NCBI GenBank assembly: GCA_023409535.1
Contig: JAEYGZ010000021.1
Span: 1 to 64,000 of the forward strand
Direction: 5' to 3'
DNA: 64,000 nt
DNA from: Bacillota bacterium
GTDB lineage: Bacteria > Bacillota > Clostridia > Lachnospirales > Lachnospiraceae
The notes beneath the pieces were generated by a model. The model worked only from the letters and a program-made list of their open reading frames with translations. It was not told the DNA's origin and searched no databases. The translations under genes and the position numbers were made by a program. Of the stretch, positions 7,611 through 16,174 are shown piece by piece; positions within the stretch are counted from its first letter, which is position 1, and every line of letters begins with the position of its first letter.

Positions 7611-8921
7611 ATGATGGATAAAAATCGTGAAAGCTATGGAATGCAGATGGAAGAATTAAGGGAGAAGTATAAGCAAAATCCGATGGATAAAAAAATAGTA
7701 TTTGATTATGCGGAAAAACTGTTTCAATTAGGAAATTTCGCAAAATCAAAAGATATACTGGAAGCATTGCTGTTGCGTGGTTTACGTCAGGAAAAGCCCT
7801 CTCCGAAAGAGCTATGCCTTTTGGCGCAAATTGAGTATGTAAACGGAAATTATTCAGAGGCAGAAAAATTATACGAAACACTTGCAGAACAATTTCCCGA
7901 ATTTAAGGAAAAAGCAGAATATGGATTAGAATTGGTCTATTATCAAACAGACCAATTCTTAAAAGTGCAAAATTTATCTATCTCTTCTAATGCTAAATCC
8001 GGCATCGGAGCAATGATGCGAGCTTTTGGAGATAGAAACCCTTATCAGGTAGAATGGATTGAATTAGATAAAACAATCATTCCTTTTTTAAGGACTGACC
8101 CTCTTCCATTAATACAAGCGAAAATAGAAGGTCAGTTGTATACTTTTTTAATTGATACCGGCGCTGCGGATACTATTCTTGACAGTTCAGTAGCGTCGTC
8201 TTTGGGAATAAAAACAATAGCAACGTTTGAAGGAACATTTGCCGGGGGCGCAACCGCTGAGGTTGGTTATGGAATTTTAGATGCTATCACGCTGAATGGA
8301 GTAACAATTAATTCACTTCCTGTAAGTCTACTCCCATCTGAAACAATAGAAGAATTTGCCACTTTGTTCAATAATGAACTTACAATAAGCGGCATAATAG
8401 GGATTGGTGTATTTAAGCAGTTTCTGGTAACAATGGACTATCCGGCCGACCAGCTGATTTTATGCCCCAGAGGCGGGCAGAGTGTTGTTCATAATGGAAA
8501 TGCGATAGATATGCCATTCACACTGGCATCGACCCATTTTATGATTAGCGAGTGTGAAATTAATGGAAAAGAAATGAATGTTTTCCTTGATTCAGGGTTA
8601 GCTATTGATGTTGAGATTCTTTTGCCGAATAATGCATTGCATTATACTAACATTCCAATACCTGCTACCGAAAGCACAGTCGGAATTGGAGGGGCAGGAA
8701 TTACGGAATTACAGATAGGCTATTTTAATGTAGATACATTCAAGTTAGGTGTGCTACCGGAAGCAAAAAACATAAGTGGACTATCTGGAATTTTCCCTGA
8801 AGATTACTATTTTGACAAAGAAATTGGCTTTTTTATTGATGCTCTCATAAGTCATAGTTTTCTGAGGAATTACAAATGGACGATAGATTTCAATTCTATG
8901 AAAATGACATTCAGCCAATAA
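7611..8921 (+). CDS. Twin retropepsin-like aspartic protease with TPR-like N-terminus
   Basis: From ATG 7611 (GGAGG 9 bases upstream) the product is 436 residues; the same frame is open back to GTG 7542. Residues about 30-110 form TPR-like helices. Then comes a retropepsin-type active site (FLIDTGAADTIL, motif DTGA) with its hydrophobic flap sequence. A second copy follows (VFLDSGLAIDVEIL, motif DSG), so it looks like a single-chain, two-lobed pepsin/retropepsin protein. The family cleaves peptides extracellularly. The upstream out-of-frame piece supplies a lipoprotein signal, so the intact protein was probably membrane-anchored outside; as it stands the product would stay in the cytoplasm. 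It probably forms an operon with the HTH regulator. Confidence 0.8.
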   Translation: MMDKNRESYGMQMEELREKYKQNPMDKKIVFDYAEKLFQLGNFAKSKDILEALLLRGLRQEKPSPKELCLLAQIEYVNGNYSEAEKLYETLAEQFPEFKEKAEYGLELVYYQTDQFLKVQNLSISSNAKSGIGAMMRAFGDRNPYQVEWIELDKTIIPFLRTDPLPLIQAKIEGQLYTFLIDTGAADTILDSSVASSLGIKTIATFEGTFAGGATAEVGYGILDAITLNGVTINSLPVSLLPSETIEEFATLFNNELTISGIIGIGVFKQFLVTMDYPADQLILCPRGGQSVVHNGNAIDMPFTLASTHFMISECEINGKEMNVFLDSGLAIDVEILLPNNALHYTNIPIPATESTVGIGGAGITELQIGYFNVDTFKLGVLPEAKNISGLSGIFPEDYYFDKEIGFFIDALISHSFLRNYKWTIDFNSMKMTFSQ

Positions 8922-9022
8922 AAATCGAAATTATGTGACTGAAGTACTCTTGTACTTGTCTTTCTTTCCAAATGGAAATAACTGCATATCGCCATGTTTT
9001 ATTGTTTGCACTTTTCCTTAAA

Positions 9023-9088
9023 TTACGGTAGGCCGCTATGGAAACCAGAAAAGTTTCCGATGATACTTCTTAATTCTTGCGCTGTCAT
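9023..9088 (-). pseudogene. 21-residue gene stump (MTAQELRS...)
   Basis: ATG 9088 follows a GGAGAGAG ribosome site and reads MTAQELRSIIGNFSGFHSGL before a stop. It resembles the first residues of small mobile-element-associated proteins (possibly DUF6876-like), but this is uncertain. It lies in the 375-base gap between convergent genes, which otherwise holds only the inverted repeat at 9177-9242. Confidence 0.3.
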
Positions 9089-9176
9089 TGTAAAGCTCTC
9101 TCCTAATAATTTTTTGTATTAAAAAGCATTAGCTGTTTATAGTTTATTTCCATAATCTTATCCTCTCCTTTAAATT

Positions 9177-9242
9177 GGAATTGAACAAAATCGCTGCGCG
9201 ATGGCTGACCAAGGCTATGGTGCAGCGATTTTGTTCAATTCC
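9177..9242. repeat. Perfect 21-bp inverted repeat, 24-nt loop
   Basis: Left arm 9177-9197 (GGAATTGAACAAAATCGCTGC) is exactly complementary to 9222-9242, so the arms are 21 bases. It sits between convergent genes and could terminate both, although there is no adjacent T run. Length and perfection also fit a small non-autonomous element end pair. Confidence 0.65.
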
Positions 9243-9296
9243 TGTTTATTGTTGTTTCTTCAATAAACCGCTAACACAAAATCAACTTATCATAAT

Positions 9297-9845
9297 TCAT
9301 AATTTATCATTACAATGAACTTTCTTGTAATACGAAAAATAATCAGGTATTCGAATATATGCGCGGATGTGTTCATCTTTGTTTCGTTCGAGGATACGAG
9401 AAATATTGTCGTTATACGTGTTGCCTTCTGCTACAATAATGGTATATGTCTTGTTCTCCATAACAATGCCGATATGATCATGCTCGAGGTTAATAAAAAC
9501 TCTGTCATATAGGACAATATCTCCAGATTCAGGGATGAATTTCTCATCACTGCCAACATGATACTCAATTCTTTTATCACCTACGGCGAAATCTTCCCAG
9601 CCACCACAGCCAGCAAGACTACATGATACACACTCATCAGGACTATATGGAAATAAAAATCCAGCCTTCACGCAGCAATAATAAACGAAACCCGCACACC
9701 AATTTCTATCTGCTTGCTCAATACTCCATTTTGGAAATAAATCAACAATCGGTTGAATATTTGCTTTCTCGTTTAGCAGCGTCCCATGGAAAGGCCGCAA
9801 TGCTTCTGTTTTTGCTATTTCTGCCAGCTTTGCTCTGGTGCACAT
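9297..9845 (-). CDS. CHAP-domain (NlpC/P60-fold) hydrolase
   Basis: The 182-residue protein has the CHAP cysteine-peptidase signature: active-site Cys in NWCAGFVYYC, the conserved ESGDIVLYD strand, and the His in HDHIGIVM followed by VAEGNTY. CHAP enzymes are amidases or endopeptidases on peptidoglycan or glutathionylspermidine-like substrates. No signal peptide is seen, so it may act in the cytoplasm or be released by lysis. The start at 9845 is chosen over 9875 because AAAGGAG lies 7 bases before it. It is monocistronic, next to the DUF5050 lipoprotein on the same strand. Confidence 0.8.
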   Translation of the reverse strand: MCTRAKLAEIAKTEALRPFHGTLLNEKANIQPIVDLFPKWSIEQADRNWCAGFVYYCCVKAGFLFPYSPDECVSCSLAGCGGWEDFAVGDKRIEYHVGSDEKFIPESGDIVLYDRVFINLEHDHIGIVMENKTYTIIVAEGNTYNDNISRILERNKDEHIRAYIRIPDYFSYYKKVHCNDKL

Positions 9846-9962
9846 AATAAGCTCCTTTCCAAACCAGAAATGCAAGTTATTTGCTCCGTAAGATTATATA
9901 AACATTCAAAGCGTTAAGTGTATAGTGTCTCATATAATAATGCTTTTAAACATTTGATATTA

Positions 9963-11708
9963 TCATTCCAGCCATTGGTCAGCCTGATGACCTCCGCTCC
10001 CCCAACGCGGATGATCCAACTGCCAAAGATCATCGTTGATATAACCTGCGGCAGACAGCGCGTCATCAAAGCTGTCTTCCTGTATAACGTCGTCCCGTAC
10101 GATTTCCGTTTCCCCATTCATAAGCTTATCTTCTATAAAATGATACCCCTTATTTGTCACTTCATAAGACAAACTATTCGTAACCACGAACTCATCGTCA
10201 ATAAACTGATAAATCCCCCACTCTTTATAGCTCGCGCCCGAGCCTCCGGTTGAGTAAATATATTTTTTCTCAGGGTCAAGCGCCGGATTGTACATATTGG
10301 CAAATGTTTCAGATTTGACAAATGACGACGTTTCCGGATTCCATAGCCAGCAATCATACCTCGCATTTCCATGGGCGCCGCTAAAGTCATTCAAGATAAT
10401 CATATCTTTATATCCGTCAAAATTTACATCTGTAACATGCAGACCCATGGTGTCCATCATTTGATTATAAACAGCGTTTCCGACCACCTGATCCAAAACA
10501 GTCTGTGAAAAGTCCGCCGAGAAGATCGGAAGACTGTTTTCATCATAGACCTCCAGGCCCATAACATAACCTCTCGCCCAGTCGTCCGTCGTCTGCGTCA
10601 TCCCCGCAGCCACAAAACGGTATTCCGGCATATCTTCATGCAGACGTGCGCTGATTTCATAGGTCACATCCTTGTACACATCACTGTCCAAATCCGCTAT
10701 AAGCTGCTTGTCACTGCCGTCTATGTTCATGGAATAGATATTTGCTCCGGTTATCGTATAATAAATCCGGCTATCCCCAACAACGAGCCACTCTGCGCCA
10801 TCGTCGGACAGGTGTTTCCTATCGCCGCCCTCCGTATTTATGCTGTAGATTTTCTCCTCATTTCCATTTTTGTAATAAATCCGGTTATCAACCACATTTA
10901 CGCTTAACGCATAGTCGTCGTTCAGTTTGTGCCTGTCGCTGCCGTCGGTTTTGACGGCATAAAGTTTGGAGCCGTCGTTCTCATTATTATAATAAATCCA
11001 GCTGTCCGCCACAAACATAAGATATGGATTGTCATCGGTCAACTTTATTCTGTCGGTTCCATCGGTTTTTACGCTGTAGATACCCTTGATACCGCTAAGC
11101 TCACCGGAATAATAAATCCGGTCACCGACCACATTCATATACAAGGGACTGTCGCCATTCAATTTTTTTCTGTCACTGCCGTCGGTATTCATGCTGTAAA
11201 GCATAAAGCCATTATCCGTATTGCTGTAATATATCCTGTCGCCGATGACATTAATATTCCCGGAATCATCGTCGTTCAGCTTTTGCTGCCCGCTGCCGTC
11301 GGTATTCATGACGTAGATCTTCATCCCGTCTTTTCCGTTTTGGTAATAAATCCGGTCACCGGATACATAGAACCAAGGCGTCCAATCATTGTTAAGCTTG
11401 CGGTTATCACTGCCGTTGGTATTCATGCTGTAAAGTATTCCATTATCATAGCTGTTAGAATAATAAAGCTTTTCGCCTTGAATCGCACAATTTCCACAGT
11501 TATTTACAACCTTTGATGTGATTGCCGGAGTGCTTGACGGTGTAGCTTCCGGTTCCGGCGTTATTGAAGATGGGGACGGTTCGGCATCACTTGCTTCAAT
11601 TTCCAGAGTATTCGTTACTGCTTCTCCAGGTTTCCCGCTTTGCGTCCCGCAACTGCTGAAACTCAAAATAGATAAGAGAACGATAAAAATAATCAAACTT
11701 TTTTTCAT
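9963..11708 (-). CDS. DUF5050 beta-propeller lipoprotein
   Basis: The 581-residue lipoprotein has signal MKKSLIIFIVLLSIL with lipobox SFSSC. A Pro/Ser/Thr/Glu-rich linker leads to seven repeats of about 38 residues with the core RIYY-(x)n-YSMNTDGSDRKKL (typical of DUF5050 propellers). The C-terminal part (about 370-581) contains an FG-GAP-like DVNFDGYKDMIIL and resembles XAC2610-type domains. It probably sits on the outer face of the membrane as a binding or scaffolding propeller; the ligand is unknown. The start at 11708 is chosen by GGAG and the signal peptide; the frame extends further upstream without one. Confidence 0.82.
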   Translation of the reverse strand: MKKSLIIFIVLLSILSFSSCGTQSGKPGEAVTNTLEIEASDAEPSPSSITPEPEATPSSTPAITSKVVNNCGNCAIQGEKLYYSNSYDNGILYSMNTNGSDNRKLNNDWTPWFYVSGDRIYYQNGKDGMKIYVMNTDGSGQQKLNDDDSGNINVIGDRIYYSNTDNGFMLYSMNTDGSDRKKLNGDSPLYMNVVGDRIYYSGELSGIKGIYSVKTDGTDRIKLTDDNPYLMFVADSWIYYNNENDGSKLYAVKTDGSDRHKLNDDYALSVNVVDNRIYYKNGNEEKIYSINTEGGDRKHLSDDGAEWLVVGDSRIYYTITGANIYSMNIDGSDKQLIADLDSDVYKDVTYEISARLHEDMPEYRFVAAGMTQTTDDWARGYVMGLEVYDENSLPIFSADFSQTVLDQVVGNAVYNQMMDTMGLHVTDVNFDGYKDMIILNDFSGAHGNARYDCWLWNPETSSFVKSETFANMYNPALDPEKKYIYSTGGSGASYKEWGIYQFIDDEFVVTNSLSYEVTNKGYHFIEDKLMNGETEIVRDDVIQEDSFDDALSAAGYINDDLWQLDHPRWGSGGHQADQWLE

Positions 11709-12199
11709 AACTGCTCCTTTTCCATAGAAAGGGCCATCATGGTAACTATTGCATTGCATCTTATAAGCCATAACGCACTTTCTGCATCTTATCTCCCAAT
11801 GGCGCACGAATTATAAATATGAAGTGCTGTAACCTCTCACTCCTATTGACGCAGAAAAGAATGATACAGCGTACTATAAATATAGCATAGATACATACCA
11901 TGTATACAATTGGACCATTTTCTGTCTTAATTTGTCATTTGAATATATTATACATCTTTTCATCTGTTTTTTCCATATTTTTCAATCATATCGGAAACTA
12001 TAACATGATTTTAATAATATCTACACAAAGCAACCAATAGTTGCCGATATAGTTGATTGATATTCACTAAAACTTGTTTTCTATATTTCCGACAAATCTG
12101 CCAAATTCTTAGTATAAACAGCTACTCCATGGATTTAGAAATAATATCGTTTATTCTTAATTATAAATTTATGCTTATCCTATACCATTGCTCGTTCTA
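11709..12199. other. 491-base intergenic region with a small palindrome
   Basis: AT-rich stretch between two minus-strand lipoprotein genes. ATACAT-acc-ATGTAT (11891-11905) is a perfect 6+6 inverted repeat that could be an operator for the DUF5050 gene. No gene or RNA is evident in the rest. Confidence 0.4.
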
Positions 12200-13447
12200 C
12201 TATTTCTGAGTTTTTTTAACGGCATCTATAAATGCAATCGGATTTATGATATTACTTCCATCATTCGCTATGGAGCAAGTCTCAAAGAGAATTTGAACGA
12301 TCTGAGCATTGTCTAAAGTCGGGTTAACCTGCCATCCCAACGCCAATACTCCTGCTGCATAGGGTATCCCCCAACTTAAGCCACCCTGTCCGGTATATTG
12401 ATAGGAAGGGGAGCCTTCCCAATATTCTTCGGCAACTGTTCTATATGAAGTTGGCACGCCAATATTGGAAGATGGAATTACATAGGTCGATGTAGGAAAT
12501 CCTCCTGTACACATAGCTATATTATCGGGATTCTCCGGATTATAAAATGCAGGAGCAATAATACCCGTGTCTTCATTGTTTCGGCAATCTAATACCAGGA
12601 TTCCTTCATCCTGCGCCGCAAGAACAGCTTCATCCCACATATTCAAATTACTTATAAATGGAGATCCATTCCCTGAAGGAGCTGCTGATACTGATACAAC
12701 ATGAATTTTTTCTCCTTCCGGCAGTTTTTTATTTTCTTCTATAATCCAATAAAGTCCTTTTGCATAAAACTCACTATCTCCTTTCCATGATGGTGCAGCG
12801 GCGAAATAAACCTTTGCGTCCGGTGCCACGCCGATTGTATTACCGGCCAAAATACTTGTAACAGCCGGAGCGTGCATTGATCCGCTATTTGCCGGCTGCC
12901 CGCAGCCTGTATCATAGTATTCTGCTATTTTACCATCAAACTCCGGATGATGAAGCAAAAGATTCTGGTCAATAATCGCAACATTAATGCCTTTCCCTGT
13001 AATACCTTCTTCGTGCAGTTCTCTGATGCCAAGTCCGGGATCTTTACCGTTATTCATAATTTCATCCTGCAGTTTTTCATTCCCCTTTAACACTGTGCCT
13101 TCGTTAAAAGTAAATGTAATAATATCCTCCGAACTATATTCATTTTCTTCAAATATTCCTTCTTCATCAAATATAGCTCTTATATCATCATACGGTTTAA
13201 GAGAAATATCTATCTCTTGTTTGTCATTATTTGCCGATGATATATCCGTCTGCGCTCCCAATGGTGCACTTGTTTGTTCTGCAGGTGGTTCAGCAGTCAA
13301 AATCTCGGTTGGGGTATCACTGACGGCTGTTGCAGAGCTATCGGAATTGGTGTTACCGCTTGTGTTTTCTGATTTACTACAAGCAGTTTGAAATAACAGT
13401 AACAAAGCGACAAGTAAAATACTTAACTTTTTCATTCTCCACTTCAT
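12200..13447 (-). CDS. Subtilase-like (peptidase S8) lipoprotein
   Basis: The 415-residue product begins with a lipoprotein signal ending LLFQTAC, then a Ser/Thr-rich linker. The S8 triad can be traced: Asp in VAIIDQN, His in GSMHAPAVTSILAG, Ser in GGLSWGIPYAAGVLAL. The Ser motif departs from the usual GTSMAxP (Trp-Gly replaces Met-Ala), and the oxyanion Asn may be in LDCRNNE. It would act outside the cell, anchored by lipid. The start at 13447 is set by GGAGG 8 bases upstream. It is monocistronic. Activity is likely but the altered motif leaves room for a non-catalytic homologue. Confidence 0.8.
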   Translation of the reverse strand: MKWRMKKLSILLVALLLLFQTACSKSENTSGNTNSDSSATAVSDTPTEILTAEPPAEQTSAPLGAQTDISSANNDKQEIDISLKPYDDIRAIFDEEGIFEENEYSSEDIITFTFNEGTVLKGNEKLQDEIMNNGKDPGLGIRELHEEGITGKGINVAIIDQNLLLHHPEFDGKIAEYYDTGCGQPANSGSMHAPAVTSILAGNTIGVAPDAKVYFAAAPSWKGDSEFYAKGLYWIIEENKKLPEGEKIHVVSVSAAPSGNGSPFISNLNMWDEAVLAAQDEGILVLDCRNNEDTGIIAPAFYNPENPDNIAMCTGGFPTSTYVIPSSNIGVPTSYRTVAEEYWEGSPSYQYTGQGGLSWGIPYAAGVLALGWQVNPTLDNAQIVQILFETCSIANDGSNIINPIAFIDAVKKTQK

Positions 13448-13878
13448 CTTTGATCCCTCCGTCATATTTTCTCGTTCTCTTTTGTTATAAATGTTTAGTT
13501 ACCCTTCTTCCGTGAGCGCTTGACTAAAATCAATATCTAAATATTACCATTTATTCTGCAGTAAATCAATATGGCTTATGAGGAAAGGCCGAACATAAAT
13601 AGAGATAATTATACTAAATATACTCTTGTTAACGGCCTTATTTCTGGCCATTTTTGAAGCAACCAGAAAAATCGGATATTCCTCTCAGGGAGCTGGGAAA
13701 ACGGTGAGACCGACCTAATCATACCCCAATTTATTAAAAGATCATATCTGAAAAGCTGATAACCAGTTTTTCAGATATGATCTAAGGACTTCATAAATAT
13801 AAACAAAGTAATAAATAAAGTTCTTATTGTTTCGACGACTATAATGCATAAGTTATAAAATTTTCTAGCTTTAGGATC
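13448..13878. other. 431-base intergenic region with a 16-bp inverted repeat
   Basis: Holds a perfect hairpin, AGATCATATCTGAAAA (13739-13754) against 13768-13783. It lies just downstream of the XRE gene's stop on the minus strand and may end its transcript. Nothing else is recognised. Confidence 0.45.
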
Positions 13879-14289
13879 TCATCGAAGGAAAAAATAATAG
13901 ATTCCGATTATTGCAGCGAATACCAACACCTCGAATAGCCAGTACCATTTAAACCGGCTTTGCTCTTTTGCTTGGACTTTATACATTTTCATAGCTAGTT
14001 TATCGGAAGCATCTTTTAATTCATTATTAAGCATTGAATATATTACCTCTTGCTCCGTTTCTTCACCAGCACTTGCTCCAACAGGAATATCGATTTCTTC
14101 ATTAAGTAGAAAATCAGCAGTAACATTAAATAGTTTCGTTAACTGAATAACATTTTCTGTATCCGGTATAGATTCACCCAATTCCCATTTTGAAATTGCT
14201 TGTCTGGACACTGTGATTTCTGATGCTAACTGCTCTTGCGACAACCCTTTCGTTTTTCTAAGATAGAGTAACTTTTCACCTAATGTCAT
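13879..14289 (-). CDS. XRE-family regulator with a C-terminal membrane segment
   Basis: The 136-residue protein has a Cro/CI-type HTH at about 5-60 (LSQEQLASEITVSRQAISKW, the recognition helix SRQAISKW). A short linker leads to a single hydrophobic helix (WLFEVLVFAAIIGIYYFFL) at the end. Membrane-tethered XRE regulators are common in clostridia and usually report envelope state. AAGGAGG precedes the start. A palindrome GCAACT-cga-AGTTGC at 14376-14390 lies upstream and may be its operator. Confidence 0.88.
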   Translation of the reverse strand: MTLGEKLLYLRKTKGLSQEQLASEITVSRQAISKWELGESIPDTENVIQLTKLFNVTADFLLNEEIDIPVGASAGEETEQEVIYSMLNNELKDASDKLAMKMYKVQAKEQSRFKWYWLFEVLVFAAIIGIYYFFLR

Positions 14290-14688
14290 AAAAACCTCCT
14301 TGTTTTAACTTGTTTCAATGACCTGAGCATAACATCGATGACGGTTGCACTCCACCGTATAAAACTGGAAATTAAGCAACTCGAAGTTGCAATACCTGCA
14401 AATACCAAAGAATACAAATTGTATCACAAGATAGATTGCTAATACCAGAATCTATAAATCGTTAAGCTTACTGTTGAGATTGTATTGCAATAGTTCACTT
14501 ATTCATTAATTAAGTTAAAATACGCTTTATTTCTTCATAATAGTTTGGTTCTTCGGGGGTCTCCTTTTACATCGCTATAACAATTCCATGCTCTGCGATA
14601 CCCAATACTGCTCCGGTATACCATCGGATAGTTTTAACCGTAAGGATAAGATCAGCCCCATAATAAGATCAAATCCATTTTGAAGTTA
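14290..14688. other. 399-base intergenic region
   Basis: Contains the inverted repeat 14376-14390 described with the XRE gene. On the minus strand, 14558-14650 can be read as a start-less 30-residue stretch (GADLILTVKTIRWYTGAVLG...) that looks coding but is too short to identify, possibly a gene remnant. Confidence 0.3.
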
Positions 14689-15012
14689 TTACTTTTTATA
14701 TTTTAAATATAGTCCAAATAATTTATTTAATAAGTATTTAATTATGATACCATCCAATAACAAAACAAATAAATCAAATTTATAATAAAATTTTTGAGAG
14801 TTTGAAATGCACTCCCATAAATTTGAAATATTTTTAGGAAAATAGAACTCTATCCATGTAAACGGTAACCCGCCTGAGAAAGTGTTAAAGTCAGGAAGTA
14901 TCTGCGTATTGATTTTAATGCCGGTAAAACATGTTAAGATCAAGCAAATTATGCCCGATATTATAAGCATTCCATAATGTTTTTTATTCGCTTTTTTAAT
15001 AACCTCATCCAT
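14689..15012 (-). CDS. Small membrane protein, unknown function (third of a set)
   Basis: From ATG 15012 (GGGAGG upstream) the product is 107 residues, with a hydrophobic segment near the N-terminus (GMLIISGIICLILTCFTG) and another near the C-terminus (FDLFVLLLDGIIIKYLL), and a Lys-rich tail. No family is recognised. It follows two other membrane proteins on the same strand with short gaps (67 and 33 bases), downstream of the SIR2 fusion gene. The frame is open further upstream over the neighbour, but no ribosome site supports that start. Confidence 0.6.
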   Translation of the reverse strand: MDEVIKKANKKHYGMLIISGIICLILTCFTGIKINTQILPDFNTFSGGLPFTWIEFYFPKNISNLWECISNSQKFYYKFDLFVLLLDGIIIKYLLNKLFGLYLKYKK

Positions 15013-15079
15013 CAAATTATATACCTCCCAATTGGTTTTATTGATTGCATGATCCGTGCTGAACATTACTTCCCAAATA

Positions 15080-15589
15080 CTAATCAATAGACTGTACAAT
15101 ACATAGTTTACCGTAACTTGGATTTTTTCTGTTCCATTCATAGGTAATACCATATTCAGTACCATCCGTTTTCAATACATCTAATACGATCATCGGACAA
15201 TCTAATGTTAAATTATATTCGTCTGTGTCAATAACAATTTCCATCTTATCTTTATTAATTCTATCAATGTTTGTAACAAAGGATGTTGTTACCGTCTCAT
15301 ATTTATTGAATAGGTACATCGTTTGCCCAATGCATAAAACAAACAGTAAAACACCTAAAAACATATGCGGTTTTATATTTTTTTCTCTTATCATTTTTAA
15401 TACCAGGGATACTAGCCATACTGCCGTTATAATAATACTTAGCAATGGTATCGCCGACATAATTTCGTGTGTATTGTAACTAAAAATTGTATAAATCCCA
15501 TATCTTGACATTTCAGAATCGCAAAGGTAAAGTATCCAAAAAATTAATCCCGTCAATAGTACAAGTACCCTTATGTTCTTCTCATTCAT
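15080..15589 (-). CDS. Membrane protein, unknown function (second of a set)
   Basis: A 169-residue protein with three hydrophobic helices in the first half (VLVLLTGLIFWILYL, IPLLSIIITAVWLVSLVL, FLGVLLFVLCIGQTMYL) and a soluble C-terminal domain of about 75 residues that would face outwards or inwards depending on topology. GGGAGAAG precedes ATG 15589. No family recognised. The order with the flanking small membrane genes suggests one transcript. Confidence 0.65.
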   Translation of the reverse strand: MNEKNIRVLVLLTGLIFWILYLCDSEMSRYGIYTIFSYNTHEIMSAIPLLSIIITAVWLVSLVLKMIREKNIKPHMFLGVLLFVLCIGQTMYLFNKYETVTTSFVTNIDRINKDKMEIVIDTDEYNLTLDCPMIVLDVLKTDGTEYGITYEWNRKNPSYGKLCIVQSID

Positions 15590-15622
15590 AAATTCACTTC
15601 TCCCATTCACAAATTAGAATTG

Positions 15623-16066
15623 TTATTGTGATTTTTTCCTCCTTTGTTTTACAATAAAAACGATTGTAGCAATTAATGCTGTAAGAATTAAGATATGTAA
15701 GATGGTATGATATACATCCGGAATATATCTTGTTTCACCTTCTGTCCATTTCAAGGCATTCTTAAAATATTTTATCATGCCTTGTCCTTTTCCGGCAATC
15801 GTAAACCATTCATGACTTAAAAACTGCGTAATAAGCCATATAGACAGCCATGCGGACAAAACATATTTTCCGATTCGCTCTTTAAATATGTAAGTCAGGA
15901 AGGCTAATAAAAAAATCACGAAATAAATTCCATCCTCTCTCCAGGAACGAGTAACAAGATATTTATTCTCAAAATATATACCAATCATATCAAGAAAAAA
16001 CCATAGAAGCAAAACAGCATTGGCTGCTATGCTATATTTTTTGTTAGGCATTATCTCTTTTTGCAT
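15623..16066 (-). CDS. Membrane protein, unknown function (first of a set)
   Basis: From ATG 16066 (GGGAGAAG site) the product is 147 residues with about four hydrophobic helices (IAANAVLLLWFFLDMIG, GIYFVIFLLAFLTYIF, YVLSAWLSIWLITQFL, ILHILILTALIATIVFIV). It has a basic C-terminal tail. No family is recognised. It lies 108 bases after the SIR2 fusion gene on the same strand, so co-transcription is possible. Confidence 0.65.
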   Translation of the reverse strand: MQKEIMPNKKYSIAANAVLLLWFFLDMIGIYFENKYLVTRSWREDGIYFVIFLLAFLTYIFKERIGKYVLSAWLSIWLITQFLSHEWFTIAGKGQGMIKYFKNALKWTEGETRYIPDVYHTILHILILTALIATIVFIVKQRRKKSQ

Positions 16067-16174
16067 AATATCTTCTCCCGTATCAATTCTGTTCATTTCT
16101 TTTTCATAATACAACCCTGGCAGAACTTCAGTGTGCAACCCTGTATTTCAAGATTCACTCATAATAATTTCATA

